Shown here: positions 33,766-45,793 of the stretch, piece after piece
How the letters are laid out: the number at the start of each line of letters is the position of its first letter
How positions within the stretch are numbered: position 1 is the stretch's first letter
DNA from: Symsagittifera roscoffensis
Taxonomy: Eukaryota; Xenacoelomorpha; Acoela; Convolutidae
Length of the DNA: 64,000 nt
NCBI RefSeq assembly: GCF_963678635.1
Contig: NC_087071.1
Coordinates: 33,656,141 to 33,720,140 of the forward strand
Direction of reading: 5' to 3'
Position numbers and translations under genes: made by a program
Notes under the pieces: generated by a model
Seen by the model: only the letters and a program-made list of their open reading frames with translations
What the model was told of the DNA's origin: nothing
The model's database searches: none

Positions 33766-34885
33766 GTGTATGACAATCCTGAGTATGGGTTATAAAATGT
33801 GATGTAACCAATTGTCTTTTTGGTATATCTGTCGTATTTGTATATCACTTCAGTTGTTATAAACGGTGGTGGTAGGGATTGAGCTGTTATATTTGGTGGG
33901 TTTAATGGATAGGGATGTTGAGTAATGTTGTTTAATTTAACCGTGATTTCGAATTTTAATTGTAGACTATTTTGTTGGAGTATTCGGATGTTATGATCAC
34001 GAATGTCTTCGTGAATGTCTTGTCTATATTGTAGTCTATTTAGTGCCCAGTTGTGGAGTCGGTTACTTTCAGGGTGTTGTCCAAATAATGGTGGAGGTGC
34101 TGTGAATGTATTCCAGTCTAGTCTTAAAGGAATATTTGTTGATGATTGTTCTCGGTATCTAGCGTCGAGGTTATTTGGGAAATTGAAGTTAAAAGGCGTT
34201 GGTGAAATCTGACTGATTGATGGTGTTGATGGTAGTGATAATGTTTCTGGTAGTGATGAGGATGTTGTTGTATCCGTAGAAATATCTATTGGATCATTGA
34301 TTAAATTTGGTTCACCTTGTGTGAATGAATGTGTTGTCCAATATGGTAGTCGTGATGTTTGGTTTGTAGGGTTGAAGGGGTTTTCACGTATTTGTTCAGA
34401 TGTTGATGTTGAACCTAAGTAATCTGAGGGTAGGCTTGAGGTGCTACGTTGTGAAAGAAGCGTAGGGGTTTCTGGTAATATACCAATGGGGTTTTCTGGA
34501 GTACTTTGTGATGGGGATTGAGGTATATCAAAATGAACTCGGGGAGTTTGAAAATTTCTGTTTCGTCGAGGATGTATAATTTGTCTATTTATTTCGACTG
34601 TATTTTGGTTTTGACTAGGATTTCGTATTCTACTTAATTCTTGTGGTAGTGTTGGGTATAAGTTATATGTTGGTTCGCTTAGAGGTGCTTGTCGTTGAAC
34701 TGGTTCTAGTGGTTCAGATAAGCGAGCGTGTCGTTCTTCAAAGGTATATGGGTTATCTTGAAAGGAAATTCGTGTGGATGTTTGGGGGTTTTGGGTAGTT
34801 GAAGATGGTGTTGGGTTATCTTGGGATGATGTCGGTGAAGACTGACTGAGTGATTGTTGGTTAGCAATTTTTGATGGTTTTTTAT
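33753..34885 (-). CDS. ORF X, copy B: methionine-free open frame
   Basis: Homologue of 5495-6625. It is open for about 375 codons with no ATG, ends in SYTCLF and overlaps the env start by 13 bases. Relative to copy A it has an in-frame codon insertion in the TCSS run and otherwise mostly single-base changes. Frame retention over more than 1.1 kb in two diverged copies, when neighbouring genes are broken, supports translation. How it starts is unknown. Confidence 0.7.
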
Positions 34886-34893
34886 TTATTCTT

Positions 34894-35082
34894 TTAGTGG
34901 AAAAATTTATGTTTATTATAGTATTCTTCTAGAAAAAGAATTAGGAGGATTGTTGCTAGGGCGAATGTGATGATTGCTTTCTTTATACATTTGCATATTG
35001 TCAAGATGAGGGATGATAGAAATGTTATAAAAATTACAAATAGTAAAAAAATATCTGTTCTACTAAAAATGGCTCGTATCAT
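34894..35082 (-). CDS. Small membrane ORF b, copy B (62 aa)
   Basis: Two hydrophobic spans and a CKCIKK loop, differing from the copy A peptide at only two positions (Thr to Ala near the start, Leu to Phe near the end). Intact start and stop. Function unknown; a membrane accessory peptide by inference. Confidence 0.65.
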   Translation of the reverse strand: MIRAIFSRTDIFLLFVIFITFLSSLILTICKCIKKAIITFALATILLILFLEEYYNKHKFFH

Positions 35083-35311
35083 TTAGATAAGTTTTGTGAA
35101 TCGTACCTGTGGATATAGTCAATAGCTTTTGAAAGCTGGAGGTATAGTTCAAATATGGAATAGAAAATTTAAAAAAATATTGCAAAAAATGATTAAGATT
35201 ATTACAAAAGATTCGAAGGTATCAAAAAGAAATATGATCAAAAGTTTAATATATCGTTAAAAAGTTTATGAGAATGTTAAGAATTATGTTGACTGGTCGA
35301 GAGAAGAGCAT
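35079..35311 (-). pseudogene. Small membrane ORF a, copy B (broken)
   Basis: The same start (ATGCTCTTCTCTC) as copy A but diverged, reaching TAA after about 21 codons. The hydrophobic segment downstream is still recognisable in shifted frame. The ATGA junction with ORF b is conserved. Confidence 0.55.
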
Positions 35312-35892
35312 TTACGAAATGGCTTCTCGATCGATTATTTTTTGTTGTTTGAGGCAATTTTCAAGTGTGGTCGAATTATTTATTGGTTTTTTGACAAGTG
35401 GGTTGAGTTTTGTGAAAAATTGTTGGGGGCGAATTTTATGGTGATCGGGAGGTCTTCTTTGTCTTTATTTTTATTTGTCAAGTGATCTGGGGTATTTTTG
35501 AGATTTTTATACTTTAGGCTAATTAAAATGGTCGTTCTTTTACTTTAGGCTAATTTAACATATTTGTTTGGGGGGTATTTGAGATCGGAGTTGGGGAAAT
35601 ATTGTTGATCTTTGGGTTATTAGATAAGGGAGGGTTATGATATTATGGTGGTATTTATTTTAGTTGTCAAGTTGGAGTGGTTTGCTTATTTTGGACCTGG
35701 AGGTCGCAAAGTTATACTTATAGATATGCCTGGAGTTTAATATCGTTCGTCTAGTTGGAAGGTGACGGATTGGATGAATCCTATTGGCTAATTTTGAACT
35801 AGAATCGTTGCTTGTTTGTCAGCATGTTATTTTGAAAAATGAAAGTTCAAAATATTTCAGAGGTGGAAAGATTATGAAATATAAAGTTAAAG
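35312..35892 (-). other. Non-coding spacer between pol and small ORFs, copy B
   Basis: Homologous to 4479-5070 of copy A, including the repeated CTAAAGTA-type phrase (about 35510-35555 on the + strand as TACTTTAGGCTAATT). No ORF is seen. It may hold a subgenomic promoter or splice acceptor, which cannot be shown here. Confidence 0.5.
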
Positions 35893-38200
35893 CTGTTTTT
35901 GAAATTCGACTTTCTTTAATATTTTAGACTGTGGAATGAATTTTTATAGTTTTTACGTGGTTGATTTCTAAGTCGTGATGACTCTCTTTGTTCTGATTTG
36001 TCGATTTGTTCTTGGGGTATTATTTTTTCTGTCAATTTTCTATTTTTTCTTTCTTTTTGAGGTATATTTTGATCTAGCTTTTTGTATTGATTTTTGTTGT
36101 GGTTGATTTTTTATTTTGGTTCTCGAGATGAATGTCATGTTGTTCCTTTGTTTCATTCTCCGTATGTGGATTATTTTGAATAACTTTTAAACTTGTGAAA
36201 GAATATAATTGAGTTAGTTCGCGTAGTGCGTATTCTTTTGGGTAATAAGGTAATAGGTTGTTTCGGTGTTGAACAATTTCTTTTTTGTTTGAGTCGGTAA
36301 TTTAATATGTGACATCAGTGGGTTTGGCAATTATTTGGTATGGTCCTTTTTGAAGGGGTTGTAATTTTTTAGAGATTCCTTTTTGAGTGTTAAAATTGGG
36401 TATTAAAACAAATGTTCCAATTTTTAAATCGGAGGCTGGTGTAAAGCGTGAATTTATTTGTTCATTAATGTTTTGTCTTTGTAACAACTTTTTTGTTACT
36501 TTTTGGTAAATTTCATTGTGTTTTTTATCTTTGTTTAAAATCCATTCGGTGTGTGTACCGGAGGCTAATTTAAGAATTTGTGGGTGATGAAAAAGATCTT
36601 CATCGTGTGTATGTAAAGGTAAATTGTAACAAATTGATTCTTTATTCGGTTGACAATAACTTTGTGCAATTTTATGAGAGTTTGCTGTAAACATAATTGG
36701 TTTGCGTGGCTTTTGATTAAAAACCATTTCATATGGTGACTTTCCTAGAGTTGTCGTGATTTGTGAATTATATGCTAAGGGAAATAGTTTTACATCTGCT
36801 GACCATTCGGTGTATCTTGTATCATTTCCATTGATGATACATCTAAGATATTCTTGTAGTGAACGGTTCATACCTTCGACTAAGCCGTTTGTCCTAGGTG
36901 CATGAGATGTACGTGGTTTGTGTTTGATGTTATATAAATGACATAATGTGATGATTTCGTTATTTATGAATTCTGTACCGTTGTCTGTAACTAAAATTTC
37001 TGGTAGTCCGAATTTAGCTATCCAGTGTTCATAAAGTGTTGTGTAAGCATAATAAGCGTTACAATGTGGTACTGGGTTAAGTGCTACATAATGTGTTAAC
37101 GCGTCAACAATTACCATAATGTAGGAGTTTCCTTCGGATGAGGGTGAAATTGGTCCTTTTGTATCAAATGAAATACGGTGGTTAAAGTATAAACTTTGTC
37201 CTTTAAAATCTTGTTTTTGTGCTATTTTTTTTTGATTTGGGTAAGGTTTATTTAGCTGACATACTATACAATCATTGCATAGTACTTTTATCCAAATTGG
37301 TGCATTTGGAAAATAAAAGTTTTGTATGAAATTTGAATATGTTTTCTCTGATCCAGAGTGTCCTTTAATGTTTTGTGTATGTGAAATATTAAAAGCTATA
37401 AGAATCATACTTAGGGGGAGACAGGGAACTGTAGATTCATTTAATTGGTATTCTAGAAGGTCTGTGTTTTCGTTAATTGTTGTATTATTAAATTTTCGAA
37501 AATATCGGAGGAGTGTTTTATTTCCTAAAATAGTTGTATCTGCCTTGACGGGTTTAGTTTTATATTTGTGCCATGATTTTAGTTGTCTAATTACTGGGTC
37601 AAGATTTTGATATTGTTTCAAAGTATTAATTGTAATTTTATCTGTTGGGGGGAGAAAAATGTTTTCAATATCTAATTTAGATAAAGGAATTGTATCAAGT
37701 GGGTCATGGAGGTCAAAAACTTGATTTATTGTGTATTTTGAATCGTTTGTTTGTGGTCCTGATAAATTTATTTTATCAGTTAGATTTTCTTTTTCAATTA
37801 ATGGAAAAAGGTCTTTTATATGTGGGTGTTGTTTTACTCTTTTTTGTTGGGTGTTATTTTTTATCCATTGTGAGCATGGAATTGGTTTGAAAGTTGATGT
37901 TCCAAGTAGATCAACTTCGTAGTGGTTATTTTGGCAATCTAAATAGAGTGGGAAGTGTTGTAGATTGCTTATCTGTGATTGTTCAACGTCGGTTTTTACT
38001 GCATATTTGCATTCTAGTCGGGGTGATGTTTCGTTTTCTGCAAGGTAAAATTTTATATTTTTGGGTATTTCAACTGTAGTTTTACGTGTAAGTAATTCAG
38101 GTGGTGTATTTCGACTTAAAGTGTCTGGTAATGCAAGATTCTTTCCTGCTGTCCAAACTATATGTAAGTTTGGGAATTTCATTAGAATTAATTGAAATCT
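35893..38200 (-). pseudogene. pol: Pol, copy B: end of RNase H, integrase and GPY/F tail
   Basis: After the stop at 38201 the frame continues from 38182 for 626 codons: the RNase H end (ALPDTLSR), HHCC zinc finger, D,D-35-E triad (FDTKGP, VTDNGTEF, GLVEGMN) and KGPYQIIAK. A lysine-to-TAA change at 36302 cuts the GPY/F module. The charged tail continues to about 35893 with further frame damage. It would act with the other Pol parts in the virion core; as sequenced it cannot be made in full. Confidence 0.88.
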
Positions 38201-40050
38201 TTAAACTCGGTGATTTGGATTAGATTTTTGTGTAAAGAGAAAAATGATTGGTTTGTGATCTGCGAATAAAACTGTTGGATGTTTTGATCCAAGTATTAGA
38301 AATTCATATTCTGTTAGTGTATATATTATGGCTGTACATTCTCTCATTAGAGTTGAGAGTCGTAGCTCTGCTTGAGTGAATAGTCGAGAATTTGCTGATA
38401 TAAGGTTCATTTTGTTTGTACCATTGTGTGATTGTAATAATGCTGCGCCGATGCCAAAATTCGAAGCATCGCACATTGCATAGAATGGTTGATTTGGATC
38501 TGGAATTGTATTCAAAAATTGTTCAGTTAAGAGTTTTTTAATTTCTTCAAATCGTGCTTGATGTTCTGTGTTCCATTCAAAATTATTTTGTTGTCTAAGT
38601 ATATTATAGAATGGTCTTAGGTATAATTGCATTTTATAGACATATTTGCTTAAAAAATTTAACATTCCAAGGAATTCTTGGATTTTCTTTTTGTTTGTTG
38701 GTGGTTGGAGCTTTTGAATAGCATCAATGCGTGATTTTAATGGAGTGATTGTTTTTCTTTCTATATTATGTCCAAAGAATTTAACTCGTGTTAAAAAGAA
38801 GTGTGATTTATCGGGGGCGGCCTTCAGATTTTCGTTCTGAAGTATTTTGTGATAGTGTTCTAAAACTTTAAACATTTCTTCTTTTGTCTGTGATTGCATA
38901 AAAACATCGTCTAAATAAGTGATTGTGTTTTTCTTGAGTATTAGTGGTCTAAAAATTTTGCTCATAAAAGCTGAAAATGCTGCTGGTCCTATGGATATTC
39001 CATAGAATAGGCGGTTGAATTCATATTGCTGATTTCCAATAACAAATTCTGTTAAGCGTCGCGATTGTTCATCTAGTGGCATTTGATTATATGCACTATT
39101 CATATCTGCGGTTGTAAAGTATTTTCCGTTTATTTTTGTTAAAATAACTTGTATTGGTTCAATAGGCCAATTGCATTTTGATTCGTCTATTAGTGAATTA
39201 AGATATCTAGCGTCTAGAACTATTTTTAATGATTCTCCTTTTGCTAGGATGATAACAGGGTTGATAAATGTGTTACCTTTTGGTTGTTCTTCTTTGTTTA
39301 CCGGTGAGATTATATTGTATTGTTCTAAAATATCGAGTAATCTGTTTACTTTATCGTGTAAATGAATTGGTACTTTACTTGCTCTTTGTTTTTTGAAAAC
39401 TGCGTCAGGTTTTAATGGAAGATGTAGTGATGAACTGATTTTGCCAACATCAAATTTAGATGTTGCATAGACTGATGAATATTTTATTAGCTGTTTGGCT
39501 AATTTATCAAATTCGTCTTGTGTTATTTGTGAATGTTGGAAGTTAAACATTAATAAAAATTTCTGTTGATTCTCTGTGTAGTTACTTATGTTGAATGTAG
39601 GTTTGAAATATGGAGTTTTTGTGAAATAATCTGTATTTCTGTTTTCATTACTTATTATATTATTTATGGATAATTCTTCATTAAGAATTGTGGATTGACA
39701 AATATCTAATAATTGGAGTATATTATTTACGCGATATGCTTTTTCGTGTATTGGTGATATCGTAGCGTTGGCTTCGCAATAGCCTAAAAGTCCTAAAGGT
39801 AGTGTTACTTGATGGGGTGTATTGTTGTATACATGTACAGAAATAATATCTGAATTCGAGTTTTTCAAATATTTTATGGATGAGATTGTGATTTTGAAAA
39901 ACTTATGGATAGGTTTGAATTCAAAGTCTGACATATAGAGTTGTTGTTTATTTTGTTTTTTATCATATTGGTGAACTTGTTTTATTGAAAAATTATATAT
40001 GTTTCCTGATAGTGGTTTCAGGTGTTTTCTTTGTTGATTATATATCGGAT
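38201..40050 (-). pseudogene. pol: Pol, copy B: reverse transcriptase and most of RNase H
   Basis: 577 codons are open from 39934 (an internal Met). RT motifs: TTADMNSAY, FYGISIGPAAF and YLDDVFMQ. RNase H: CDASNFGIGAALLQ and ADHKPIIF. The upstream frame is separated from the protease by a one-base loss in an A-run near 40050 relative to copy A, and a TAC-to-TAA change at 38201-38203 ends it within RNase H. Catalytic residues are intact. Confidence 0.9.
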
Positions 40051-41646
40051 AAAATTTGAAAAGAATGGTGGTTGTTTATTTAATCTTTGAAAAAATGTTA
40101 GGGATGTGTCTTTTGTTTTTGTGTATTTATCTTTGATTAGTATTTTACTATTCAAAATGTTGATTGTTGGTATATATTTAGAGATAAATGGTATTCCAAT
40201 GATATTGTGTTTAATATCAGTGATATGAAATATTTGTTTAAATGGTTTATTTAAAATTTTATTTTGCTCTATTGTTCTTGTGGGGAGAAGAAATAATTGA
40301 ATTTTTCCATAGTTTACCAATGTTGATCCTTGTGCTGTTGCTAGTTTACTGGAGGTTTCAAGAGGCGTTAGTTTTGGGTGTAGTGATTTTATCTCATTCC
40401 ATGTGGGAATGTTTATTATGTTTGATTCTGCTCCTGAATCAATTAAAAAATCAATTTCAAGATCTGGTGGTTGAAATTCTTTGTTTCTTGGGCTTTCTAA
40501 AAGAAACGGTATTGTCCAAATTTTTTCTTTGGGTTGTTCTTTTTGTATATTTTGATAGATGTGATTTGTATTCAAGCATTTTGTTTTGTCATTTTCATTG
40601 GATTGATTTGTAGTGTTGATTTCGTTAGTTTCTTGTGCCGTTTGTGTAGAATGGATGGGTTCAATATAATAATTGTGAAGGAGTTCTAATTGATTTTCAT
40701 ATATATGTGATGAAAAAGGTTGTTCATATATAATAGGTTCGTAGTCATTTTCGACTGCTATCATATTGATGGAGATAGTGTTTTCTGTATCACTTTCTGA
40801 ATCTGATGATTCACAGTTTATTTGATTTAGTTGTAGTTCGTTATTTCCTGTGTCATCAATACCTGGGGGGTCTGATGTTGTTTCTGGGTTTGATTGTTCT
40901 TGATTAATATTTCTTTGATGTTTAGGTGTACTACTTCTGTGGCGATTGTTAGAATTATTATAATGGTTATTATTCCTGTGTGGTGATTGGGAATAATTTC
41001 TATAACGGTTATTATAACTTGAATGTCGATTTTGTGAATTATTTCGTGATCTGTTTTGATAATTTTTGTTTGGTCTGTTATAGTTTGATCTATTATATGA
41101 GTTATTCCTTGATCGATTGTTCGGGTAATTCTGGTTTCGGTTGTTTGAATAACTTCTATTTCGATTATTGGAGTAGTTTCTATTTCTATTGTATGATGAG
41201 TTTCGTGATTGATTGTTTGGATAGTAATTATTTCTTGATTGGGAATTAGATCTAGAAACAAATTGTGTTGTGTTTGAATTTGATCTGGAGTAGTTATTTC
41301 GACTATTTGGTCTATTGTAATGATTTTGTGACGAATTTTGTGTATTTCTTCGTTCTGGTGATCTTCCTCTATAACTTGAGTTATATGGTGATTGAGTTCT
41401 CGTGTAATTGGTATTGTTCGGAAGTGGTTTTCCTGAACTGTTGTTGCTGTATACACTTTTGTTCGGTAGATTTTGATCTTTTTTCATGTACTGATAGAAT
41501 GATTTATTTGGTTCTTTATATTTTTGAGGTTTTTTTTTATTGTCCTGTTGTTTTTGTCTACATTCAGAAATACTATGTCCGTATCGTCGGCAATAATTAC
41601 ACCATTTTTTGAAAGATGGTTTGCCTTTAAAGTTTGGATGTTTTTC
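40018..41646 (-). pseudogene. gag-pro: Nucleocapsid and protease, copy B
   Basis: This continues the gag frame after an in-frame TAA (41649-41647). First comes a CCHC zinc knuckle CNYCRRYGHSISEC (C-x2-C-x4-H-x4-C, about 41600). Then a ~150-residue tract of Asn, Arg, Ser and Tyr with repeats like YSNNRNR, then an acidic linker, then the aspartic protease with DSGAES at about 40430. The domain order NC-PR in one frame is common in Ty3 elements. The stop before NC may be a mutation or a readthrough site. The frame ends at 40018 because of the A-run indel near 40050. Confidence 0.8.
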
Positions 41647-42790
41647 TTAAATATTTAGTATTTCAGTGATTTTTTCAACGAGGTCTGTATCTGATTCTTG
41701 TATGTTATTGATATTTGTGGTGTTTGTTTCGATTCGATTAACATATTGTAATTTCAGATTTTCTGTTTCTTCAAGTTTCATTGCGATTTCCGCTTGCTCT
41801 AGTTTGTCTACTAGTTTTCGAAAATCTAAATCGGGTTCTCGAATTGAGGAAGGATGAGATGCTCTCTTTTTTATTGCTATTTTCCTTAATTGAGGTGTTA
41901 AGGTCATCATTAAAATTTCTGTCATTTTTGTGTTTTTGTAATCATGTGTATTTAATGAATATGCTTTTCGAACTAGTGTTTCGATACGTACTGCTAATTG
42001 TTTGATGGTTTCATTTGGTAATCTACGAATTTCATTACATAAAACTCTTTGGTGTTGTTTATTTCTTTCGGAGTCAAACATTTTTGAAAATTCTTGTGTA
42101 AATCTTTTCCAATTTGATTTTATTTCTATTGGCAATACTGAAAACCATTTTTGGGCTGCGCCATCTAAGGTTGTTTGTATCAACGCTGTGCGTCAATGTA
42201 TCCAATTTTGATGTAGTGGTGTATTAATTGGTTCAGGTCCTATATTTAAAATTAAATTTGCTGTTACTGCATTTAAAAAATCTTCTACAGAATATTCAGG
42301 GTCTGTTCCTGTGAATACCATTAATGGTTTGTTTGATGTTATTGATGATCCACCCATAAGGTATGGATTCATTGTCATTTGTAGTGATTCTGCGGCATTT
42401 GGCATTTGTGAAAAATTTGAAAGTTGATTTTTTGTTATTTCGTGTTGTTGAAGGTAATATGGGAGTGGTATTTCATTTTGCATTTGAGTTGGTTGATACG
42501 AGTGTGTGATCATTGGGTTTTGTGGCTGAATTGGTTGAAAAGATTGTGTATTAGTTGGGTTTTGCAGTTGTATTGGTTGTTGATTTTGTGTATCTGTTGG
42601 ATGTGGAGAAAAAATTCTATGATATGTATATGGTTTTTGCACTCCTTGTCCGCGATATTCTTGAGTATATGGTGCAAAAATATCTGGTTGTAAATAATCA
42701 TCATCAGAGGATAAGTAATCCGTTTGATGAGGTGCTTTTTTCTTTTTAGTTTGTTGAAAGAATGGGTAATTTTCACTGTGGAGGATGTGA
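41647..42790 (-). pseudogene. gag: Gag capsid, copy B (one internal stop)
   Basis: Pro/Gln-rich N-terminus, then a Ty3-type capsid pattern: PLMVFTGTDPEYSVEDFLNA, LDGAAQKWF, WKRFTQEFSKMF and a helical C-terminal domain ending EKITEILNI. An in-frame TGA at 42195-42193 splits it, and the flanking codons stay in register, so a single substitution is likely. The frame extends upstream into the end of ORF2 (+1 relative to it) without an obvious ATG, so Gag may begin by frameshift from ORF2, splicing or a non-ATG codon. Confidence 0.75.
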
Positions 42791-44122
42791 ATTAGTTTGA
42801 AAAATTACTGAGTTGGTTGTTGCCATTGGGTTATCCCAATATCGAGATTTTATCTGATTATTATTTTTTTTTCGTGGGGGATAGTTTGTTTTTGATGAAT
42901 GTGCGTAATTATAATTGTGTTCCGCAAAAGTGTTTCTTGTGAACGTTCTGCGTGTTTTTGACGGTATTGTCATGGGTCTATATGTTTGATAATCCATTTG
43001 TGAATATTTTGGAGCAACCGAAGGTTTAACGGTTGATTGTAAGGTTACCTGTGCTTGTGAAGTGTTTGTATTTCTTGGTGTTGTTAAATTTGGACGTATT
43101 GGTGAAATACTTTGTTGTGTAGTTGTTGTTGTTTGTACAATTTCTTCATTTATGAAGTGTGATGGTGTTTGAATATCTTGTTGAGTGAGGTTCCTAGTTC
43201 CATTAAGGTTTTCATTGTGTATGACGGTCGAGTTTAAGCTGTTATTTCGCGTATCGGGTAAAAATGTATTGTAGTTTAATGGTGTTGCATCAATGGTTAA
43301 TGGTACTACTCTTACATAATCTCTGGTATAAGATATTGTACTTATTGCTTGACTTGCAATTGATTGTGGGATATTTATAAATGCATAATGAGACCATTCG
43401 GGGTCCCAAACGTAATCTGACTGTTCTGTGATGGCGGTATCATCGTTTGAATTTTGAGGTCTGAAATTTTTTCTTGCTTGTGAAATTAAATCTATATTAT
43501 GTGTGAAATAATCTATTATAAACCATGCCAAGATTTTTTGTAAGTCATGTTTTGTATGTTGTGAAACATCATCTTTAGCAAAATTTTCTTTAATTATATG
43601 TAGAAAAGTTGAAAATAGTGTGATTTCATGTCGTACCTTAATATGTTTGGATGTCTCTGTCGGTGAGACACTTGGGATTGTAATTTCGTTCTCTAATATG
43701 GAGATATAACTATATATTATGGCAAAAACTTCATTAGTGAATATGGAGTTTGCTCTTTGTGAGTTATGATATTGTATGCTTTTTATGTATTCTGAGAATA
43801 CTTTTGAAAATTCTAAATCAAGGTCGTCTGTTTGAATTACATATTTGCGGTGATTCGGGTTTGGTGAGCTGAATTCTATGGTGTAGATTCCGTATTGTTG
43901 TGTCAAATTACATATATCTTTCAGATAGTGATCAATAATTTCTCTTTTGATCTTTACATCTGGGAACTCTGCTTTACATGGGCTGATTCCGGGTTCAAAT
44001 AAATTTAGTAGTAAATTCTTGCAAAGTATATGCTGTCCTCTATCATTAGGTGCATCTACGAGGAAGGGGAAGATATCGTCATCATCTTGACTATCTTCAC
44101 TTGGAGTGTGTGTTTGGCTCAT
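42773..44122 (-). CDS. ORF2, copy B: 449-aa protein upstream of Gag
   Basis: Intact frame of 449 codons. It starts with an acidic stretch (SEDSQDDDDIFPF), continues with an alpha/beta-like region of about 220 residues (including YGIYTIEFSSPNPNHRKYVI and KHDLQKILAWFIIDYFTHNI), and ends in a Thr/Ser/Asn/Gln-rich, basic C-terminus (SKTRRTFTRN, YPPRKKNNNQ). It overlaps ORF1 by 26 bases. Its position ahead of the capsid suggests either the N-terminal (matrix-like) part of Gag made with a +1 shift, or a separate accessory protein. I recognise no known domain. Confidence 0.7.
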   Translation of the reverse strand: MSQTHTPSEDSQDDDDIFPFLVDAPNDRGQHILCKNLLLNLFEPGISPCKAEFPDVKIKREIIDHYLKDICNLTQQYGIYTIEFSSPNPNHRKYVIQTDDLDLEFSKVFSEYIKSIQYHNSQRANSIFTNEVFAIIYSYISILENEITIPSVSPTETSKHIKVRHEITLFSTFLHIIKENFAKDDVSQHTKHDLQKILAWFIIDYFTHNIDLISQARKNFRPQNSNDDTAITEQSDYVWDPEWSHYAFINIPQSIASQAISTISYTRDYVRVVPLTIDATPLNYNTFLPDTRNNSLNSTVIHNENLNGTRNLTQQDIQTPSHFINEEIVQTTTTTQQSISPIRPNLTTPRNTNTSQAQVTLQSTVKPSVAPKYSQMDYQTYRPMTIPSKTRRTFTRNTFAEHNYNYAHSSKTNYPPRKKNNNQIKSRYWDNPMATTNSVIFQTNSHPPQ

Positions 44123-44564
44123 TTTTTCGTTTAATGACTGTTAATAGGTAATTATCGATGTGTCTAATTGGTTGATTCCAATTATATAAATGTACTGGTT
44201 TGTGTTTATATTGCTTTTTTATTCTTCTTTTTCCTCTTTTTGATGAATTTGAAGTTGTTTCTGAGTCGGAAAAATATAATTGATCGTGAATGGGGCAATT
44301 TTTATCTATAGATTCTTTTAATTTATAAAGTTCGTCTAAATTGCTGGCTTCTGATTCTGAAAATGCGTTTCTATTTTTGGAAAATCTTTTTCGTGTTATT
44401 TGTCTTTGTTTAGTTATTATTTTTCTTTTTAGTGTTTGTCGTTTTGTTCTAATATATCCAACTGTTTGTGTGTGAGGTGTGATTACAAGGTCGTATTTTT
44501 TGTTATCTATTTCACAGTTGTGCAAAACGATTGTTTGTTTGTTTCCTAGATTTTTAAATGACAT
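44097..44564 (-). CDS. ORF1, copy B: 155-aa basic protein, first ORF of the element
   Basis: Intact 155 codons from ATG. The centre is strongly basic (TKRQTLKRKIITKQRQITRKRFSK is one cluster; KRGKRRIKKQYKHK another), with an acidic Ser-rich linker between (DSETTSNSS). Such clusters suit nuclear localisation or RNA binding, comparable in style to Rev/Rex-like proteins of complex retroviruses, but no homology is claimed. It overlaps ORF2 by 26 bases in another frame. Confidence 0.6.
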   Translation of the reverse strand: MSFKNLGNKQTIVLHNCEIDNKKYDLVITPHTQTVGYIRTKRQTLKRKIITKQRQITRKRFSKNRNAFSESEASNLDELYKLKESIDKNCPIHDQLYFSDSETTSNSSKRGKRRIKKQYKHKPVHLYNWNQPIRHIDNYLLTVIKRKNEPNTHSK

Positions 44565-45492
44565 AAGGTTTAGGATGATGGATGCAAAAAGTTTTTAGAT
44601 GATTTCTATATTCTTAAATTGTTAGTCCTTACGATTTTTTGGTTAGCTTAACCTGGGTCTATTTGTTCAGGGTTGGAGAGAAAAGTATATCGATTCCGAA
44701 GAATGATTTTTTACTTTCTCGTGGCTAGTATAAGCTAAGGTGTTAACTTACTTAATCTTACTTAAGGGTAGTGATTGTGTTCAACGGTTGGAGAATAGTA
44801 AATCGATCCACAAGGTTCAGGTATAATTAGAACGCGAGTAGTTCGTTAGATACTATTTTAAACTTACTAAGTCTATGATTTATCCTGGGTCTGGTAAGAG
44901 GAGGGTTCAAGTGAAGGATGAATAACCGAAGTTCTTCACTGTTTATCCTAATTTGAATGATTAGTTTTGTTCAAAAATTTCTATTAGTCTTGGGTTTTTT
45001 TGAAAGGGTTGGATAGTGAATCGACGTTTGAGGTCGTTAGACACTAGCTAAGTGGGTGGGGGAGAACAAAATTGTTCTATTGATCCAAGGATAGGCCTTG
45101 ATGATCAAGTTTAAATTTAATTAAATAGAAAATGAATTAAGATCCAAGGATAAGCCTTGATGATCTGATTTTAAAATTAAGTGAATTTAAGTTTAAAATG
45201 GTTTAAATTTGTTTTTTAAAAAAGATTTAGTGTTTTAATGATATTAGTGAGCTTATGATTGCTGTTATGTTTTAGGTGATGAAGCTGAGACAACTGATGA
45301 TTTTATGATTACTAACAGTTTATTGTCATGCTACTAATTTTTATTTTGATTTTCAATAAATATTTTCCAAACATGTTTTATATAATACTGCAGAATTTTA
45401 GGAAAACGATCTGAGATATTTTTATCAATCGTTATTGTATATTAATATTTTGTTTAGCGCCTGTAATGAGCATGAAGATTGGCGTCAAGATT
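44565..45492 (-). other. Leader region between short leader ORF and ORF1, copy B
   Basis: About 930 bases without a supported gene. It contains two related ~28-base phrases (GATCCAAGGATAGGCCTTGA at 45082 and a one-base variant at 45141) spaced 59 bases apart. This would be the 5' untranslated/packaging region of the genomic RNA. Confidence 0.5.
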
Positions 45493-45726
45493 TTATGTTT
45501 GCAAATGAAAATCTAAATTCATTGCTAATAAAATTCTAAATACAAAAGTCTGTGTTGGCTTTTGCCGTACTATCATATAACTATTTGGTAAGTTTCTACT
45601 TTGTCGTATGTCGTCTCTGGTTCGAGGTATTCTTCCAATTCCGGGTAGTTCTATTATCGTTCGGAATATTGGCTCTGATCTATTGAGTCGTAGAGACATT
45701 TCGATTAAATTATCGTCGTATAACAT
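45493..45726 (-). CDS. Short leader ORF behind the primer-binding site
   Basis: 77 codons (MLYDDNLIEMSLRLNRSEPI...). The frame is open upstream through the PBS to the LTR end. The deleted derivative keeps its first ~68 codons nearly unchanged (27233-27015), though only as part of young near-identical sequence. It could be an upstream ORF or a first coding exon that supplies the start for ORF X or Env by splicing. Function unknown. Confidence 0.35.
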   Translation of the reverse strand: MLYDDNLIEMSLRLNRSEPIFRTIIELPGIGRIPRTRDDIRQSRNLPNSYMIVRQKPTQTFVFRILLAMNLDFHLQT

Positions 45727-45793
45727 TTTAAAAATGTTTTGTCTAAATTCTAATCTATTTTTGGTTAATTCTAAGCTATTAAGGTCTTGTTCG

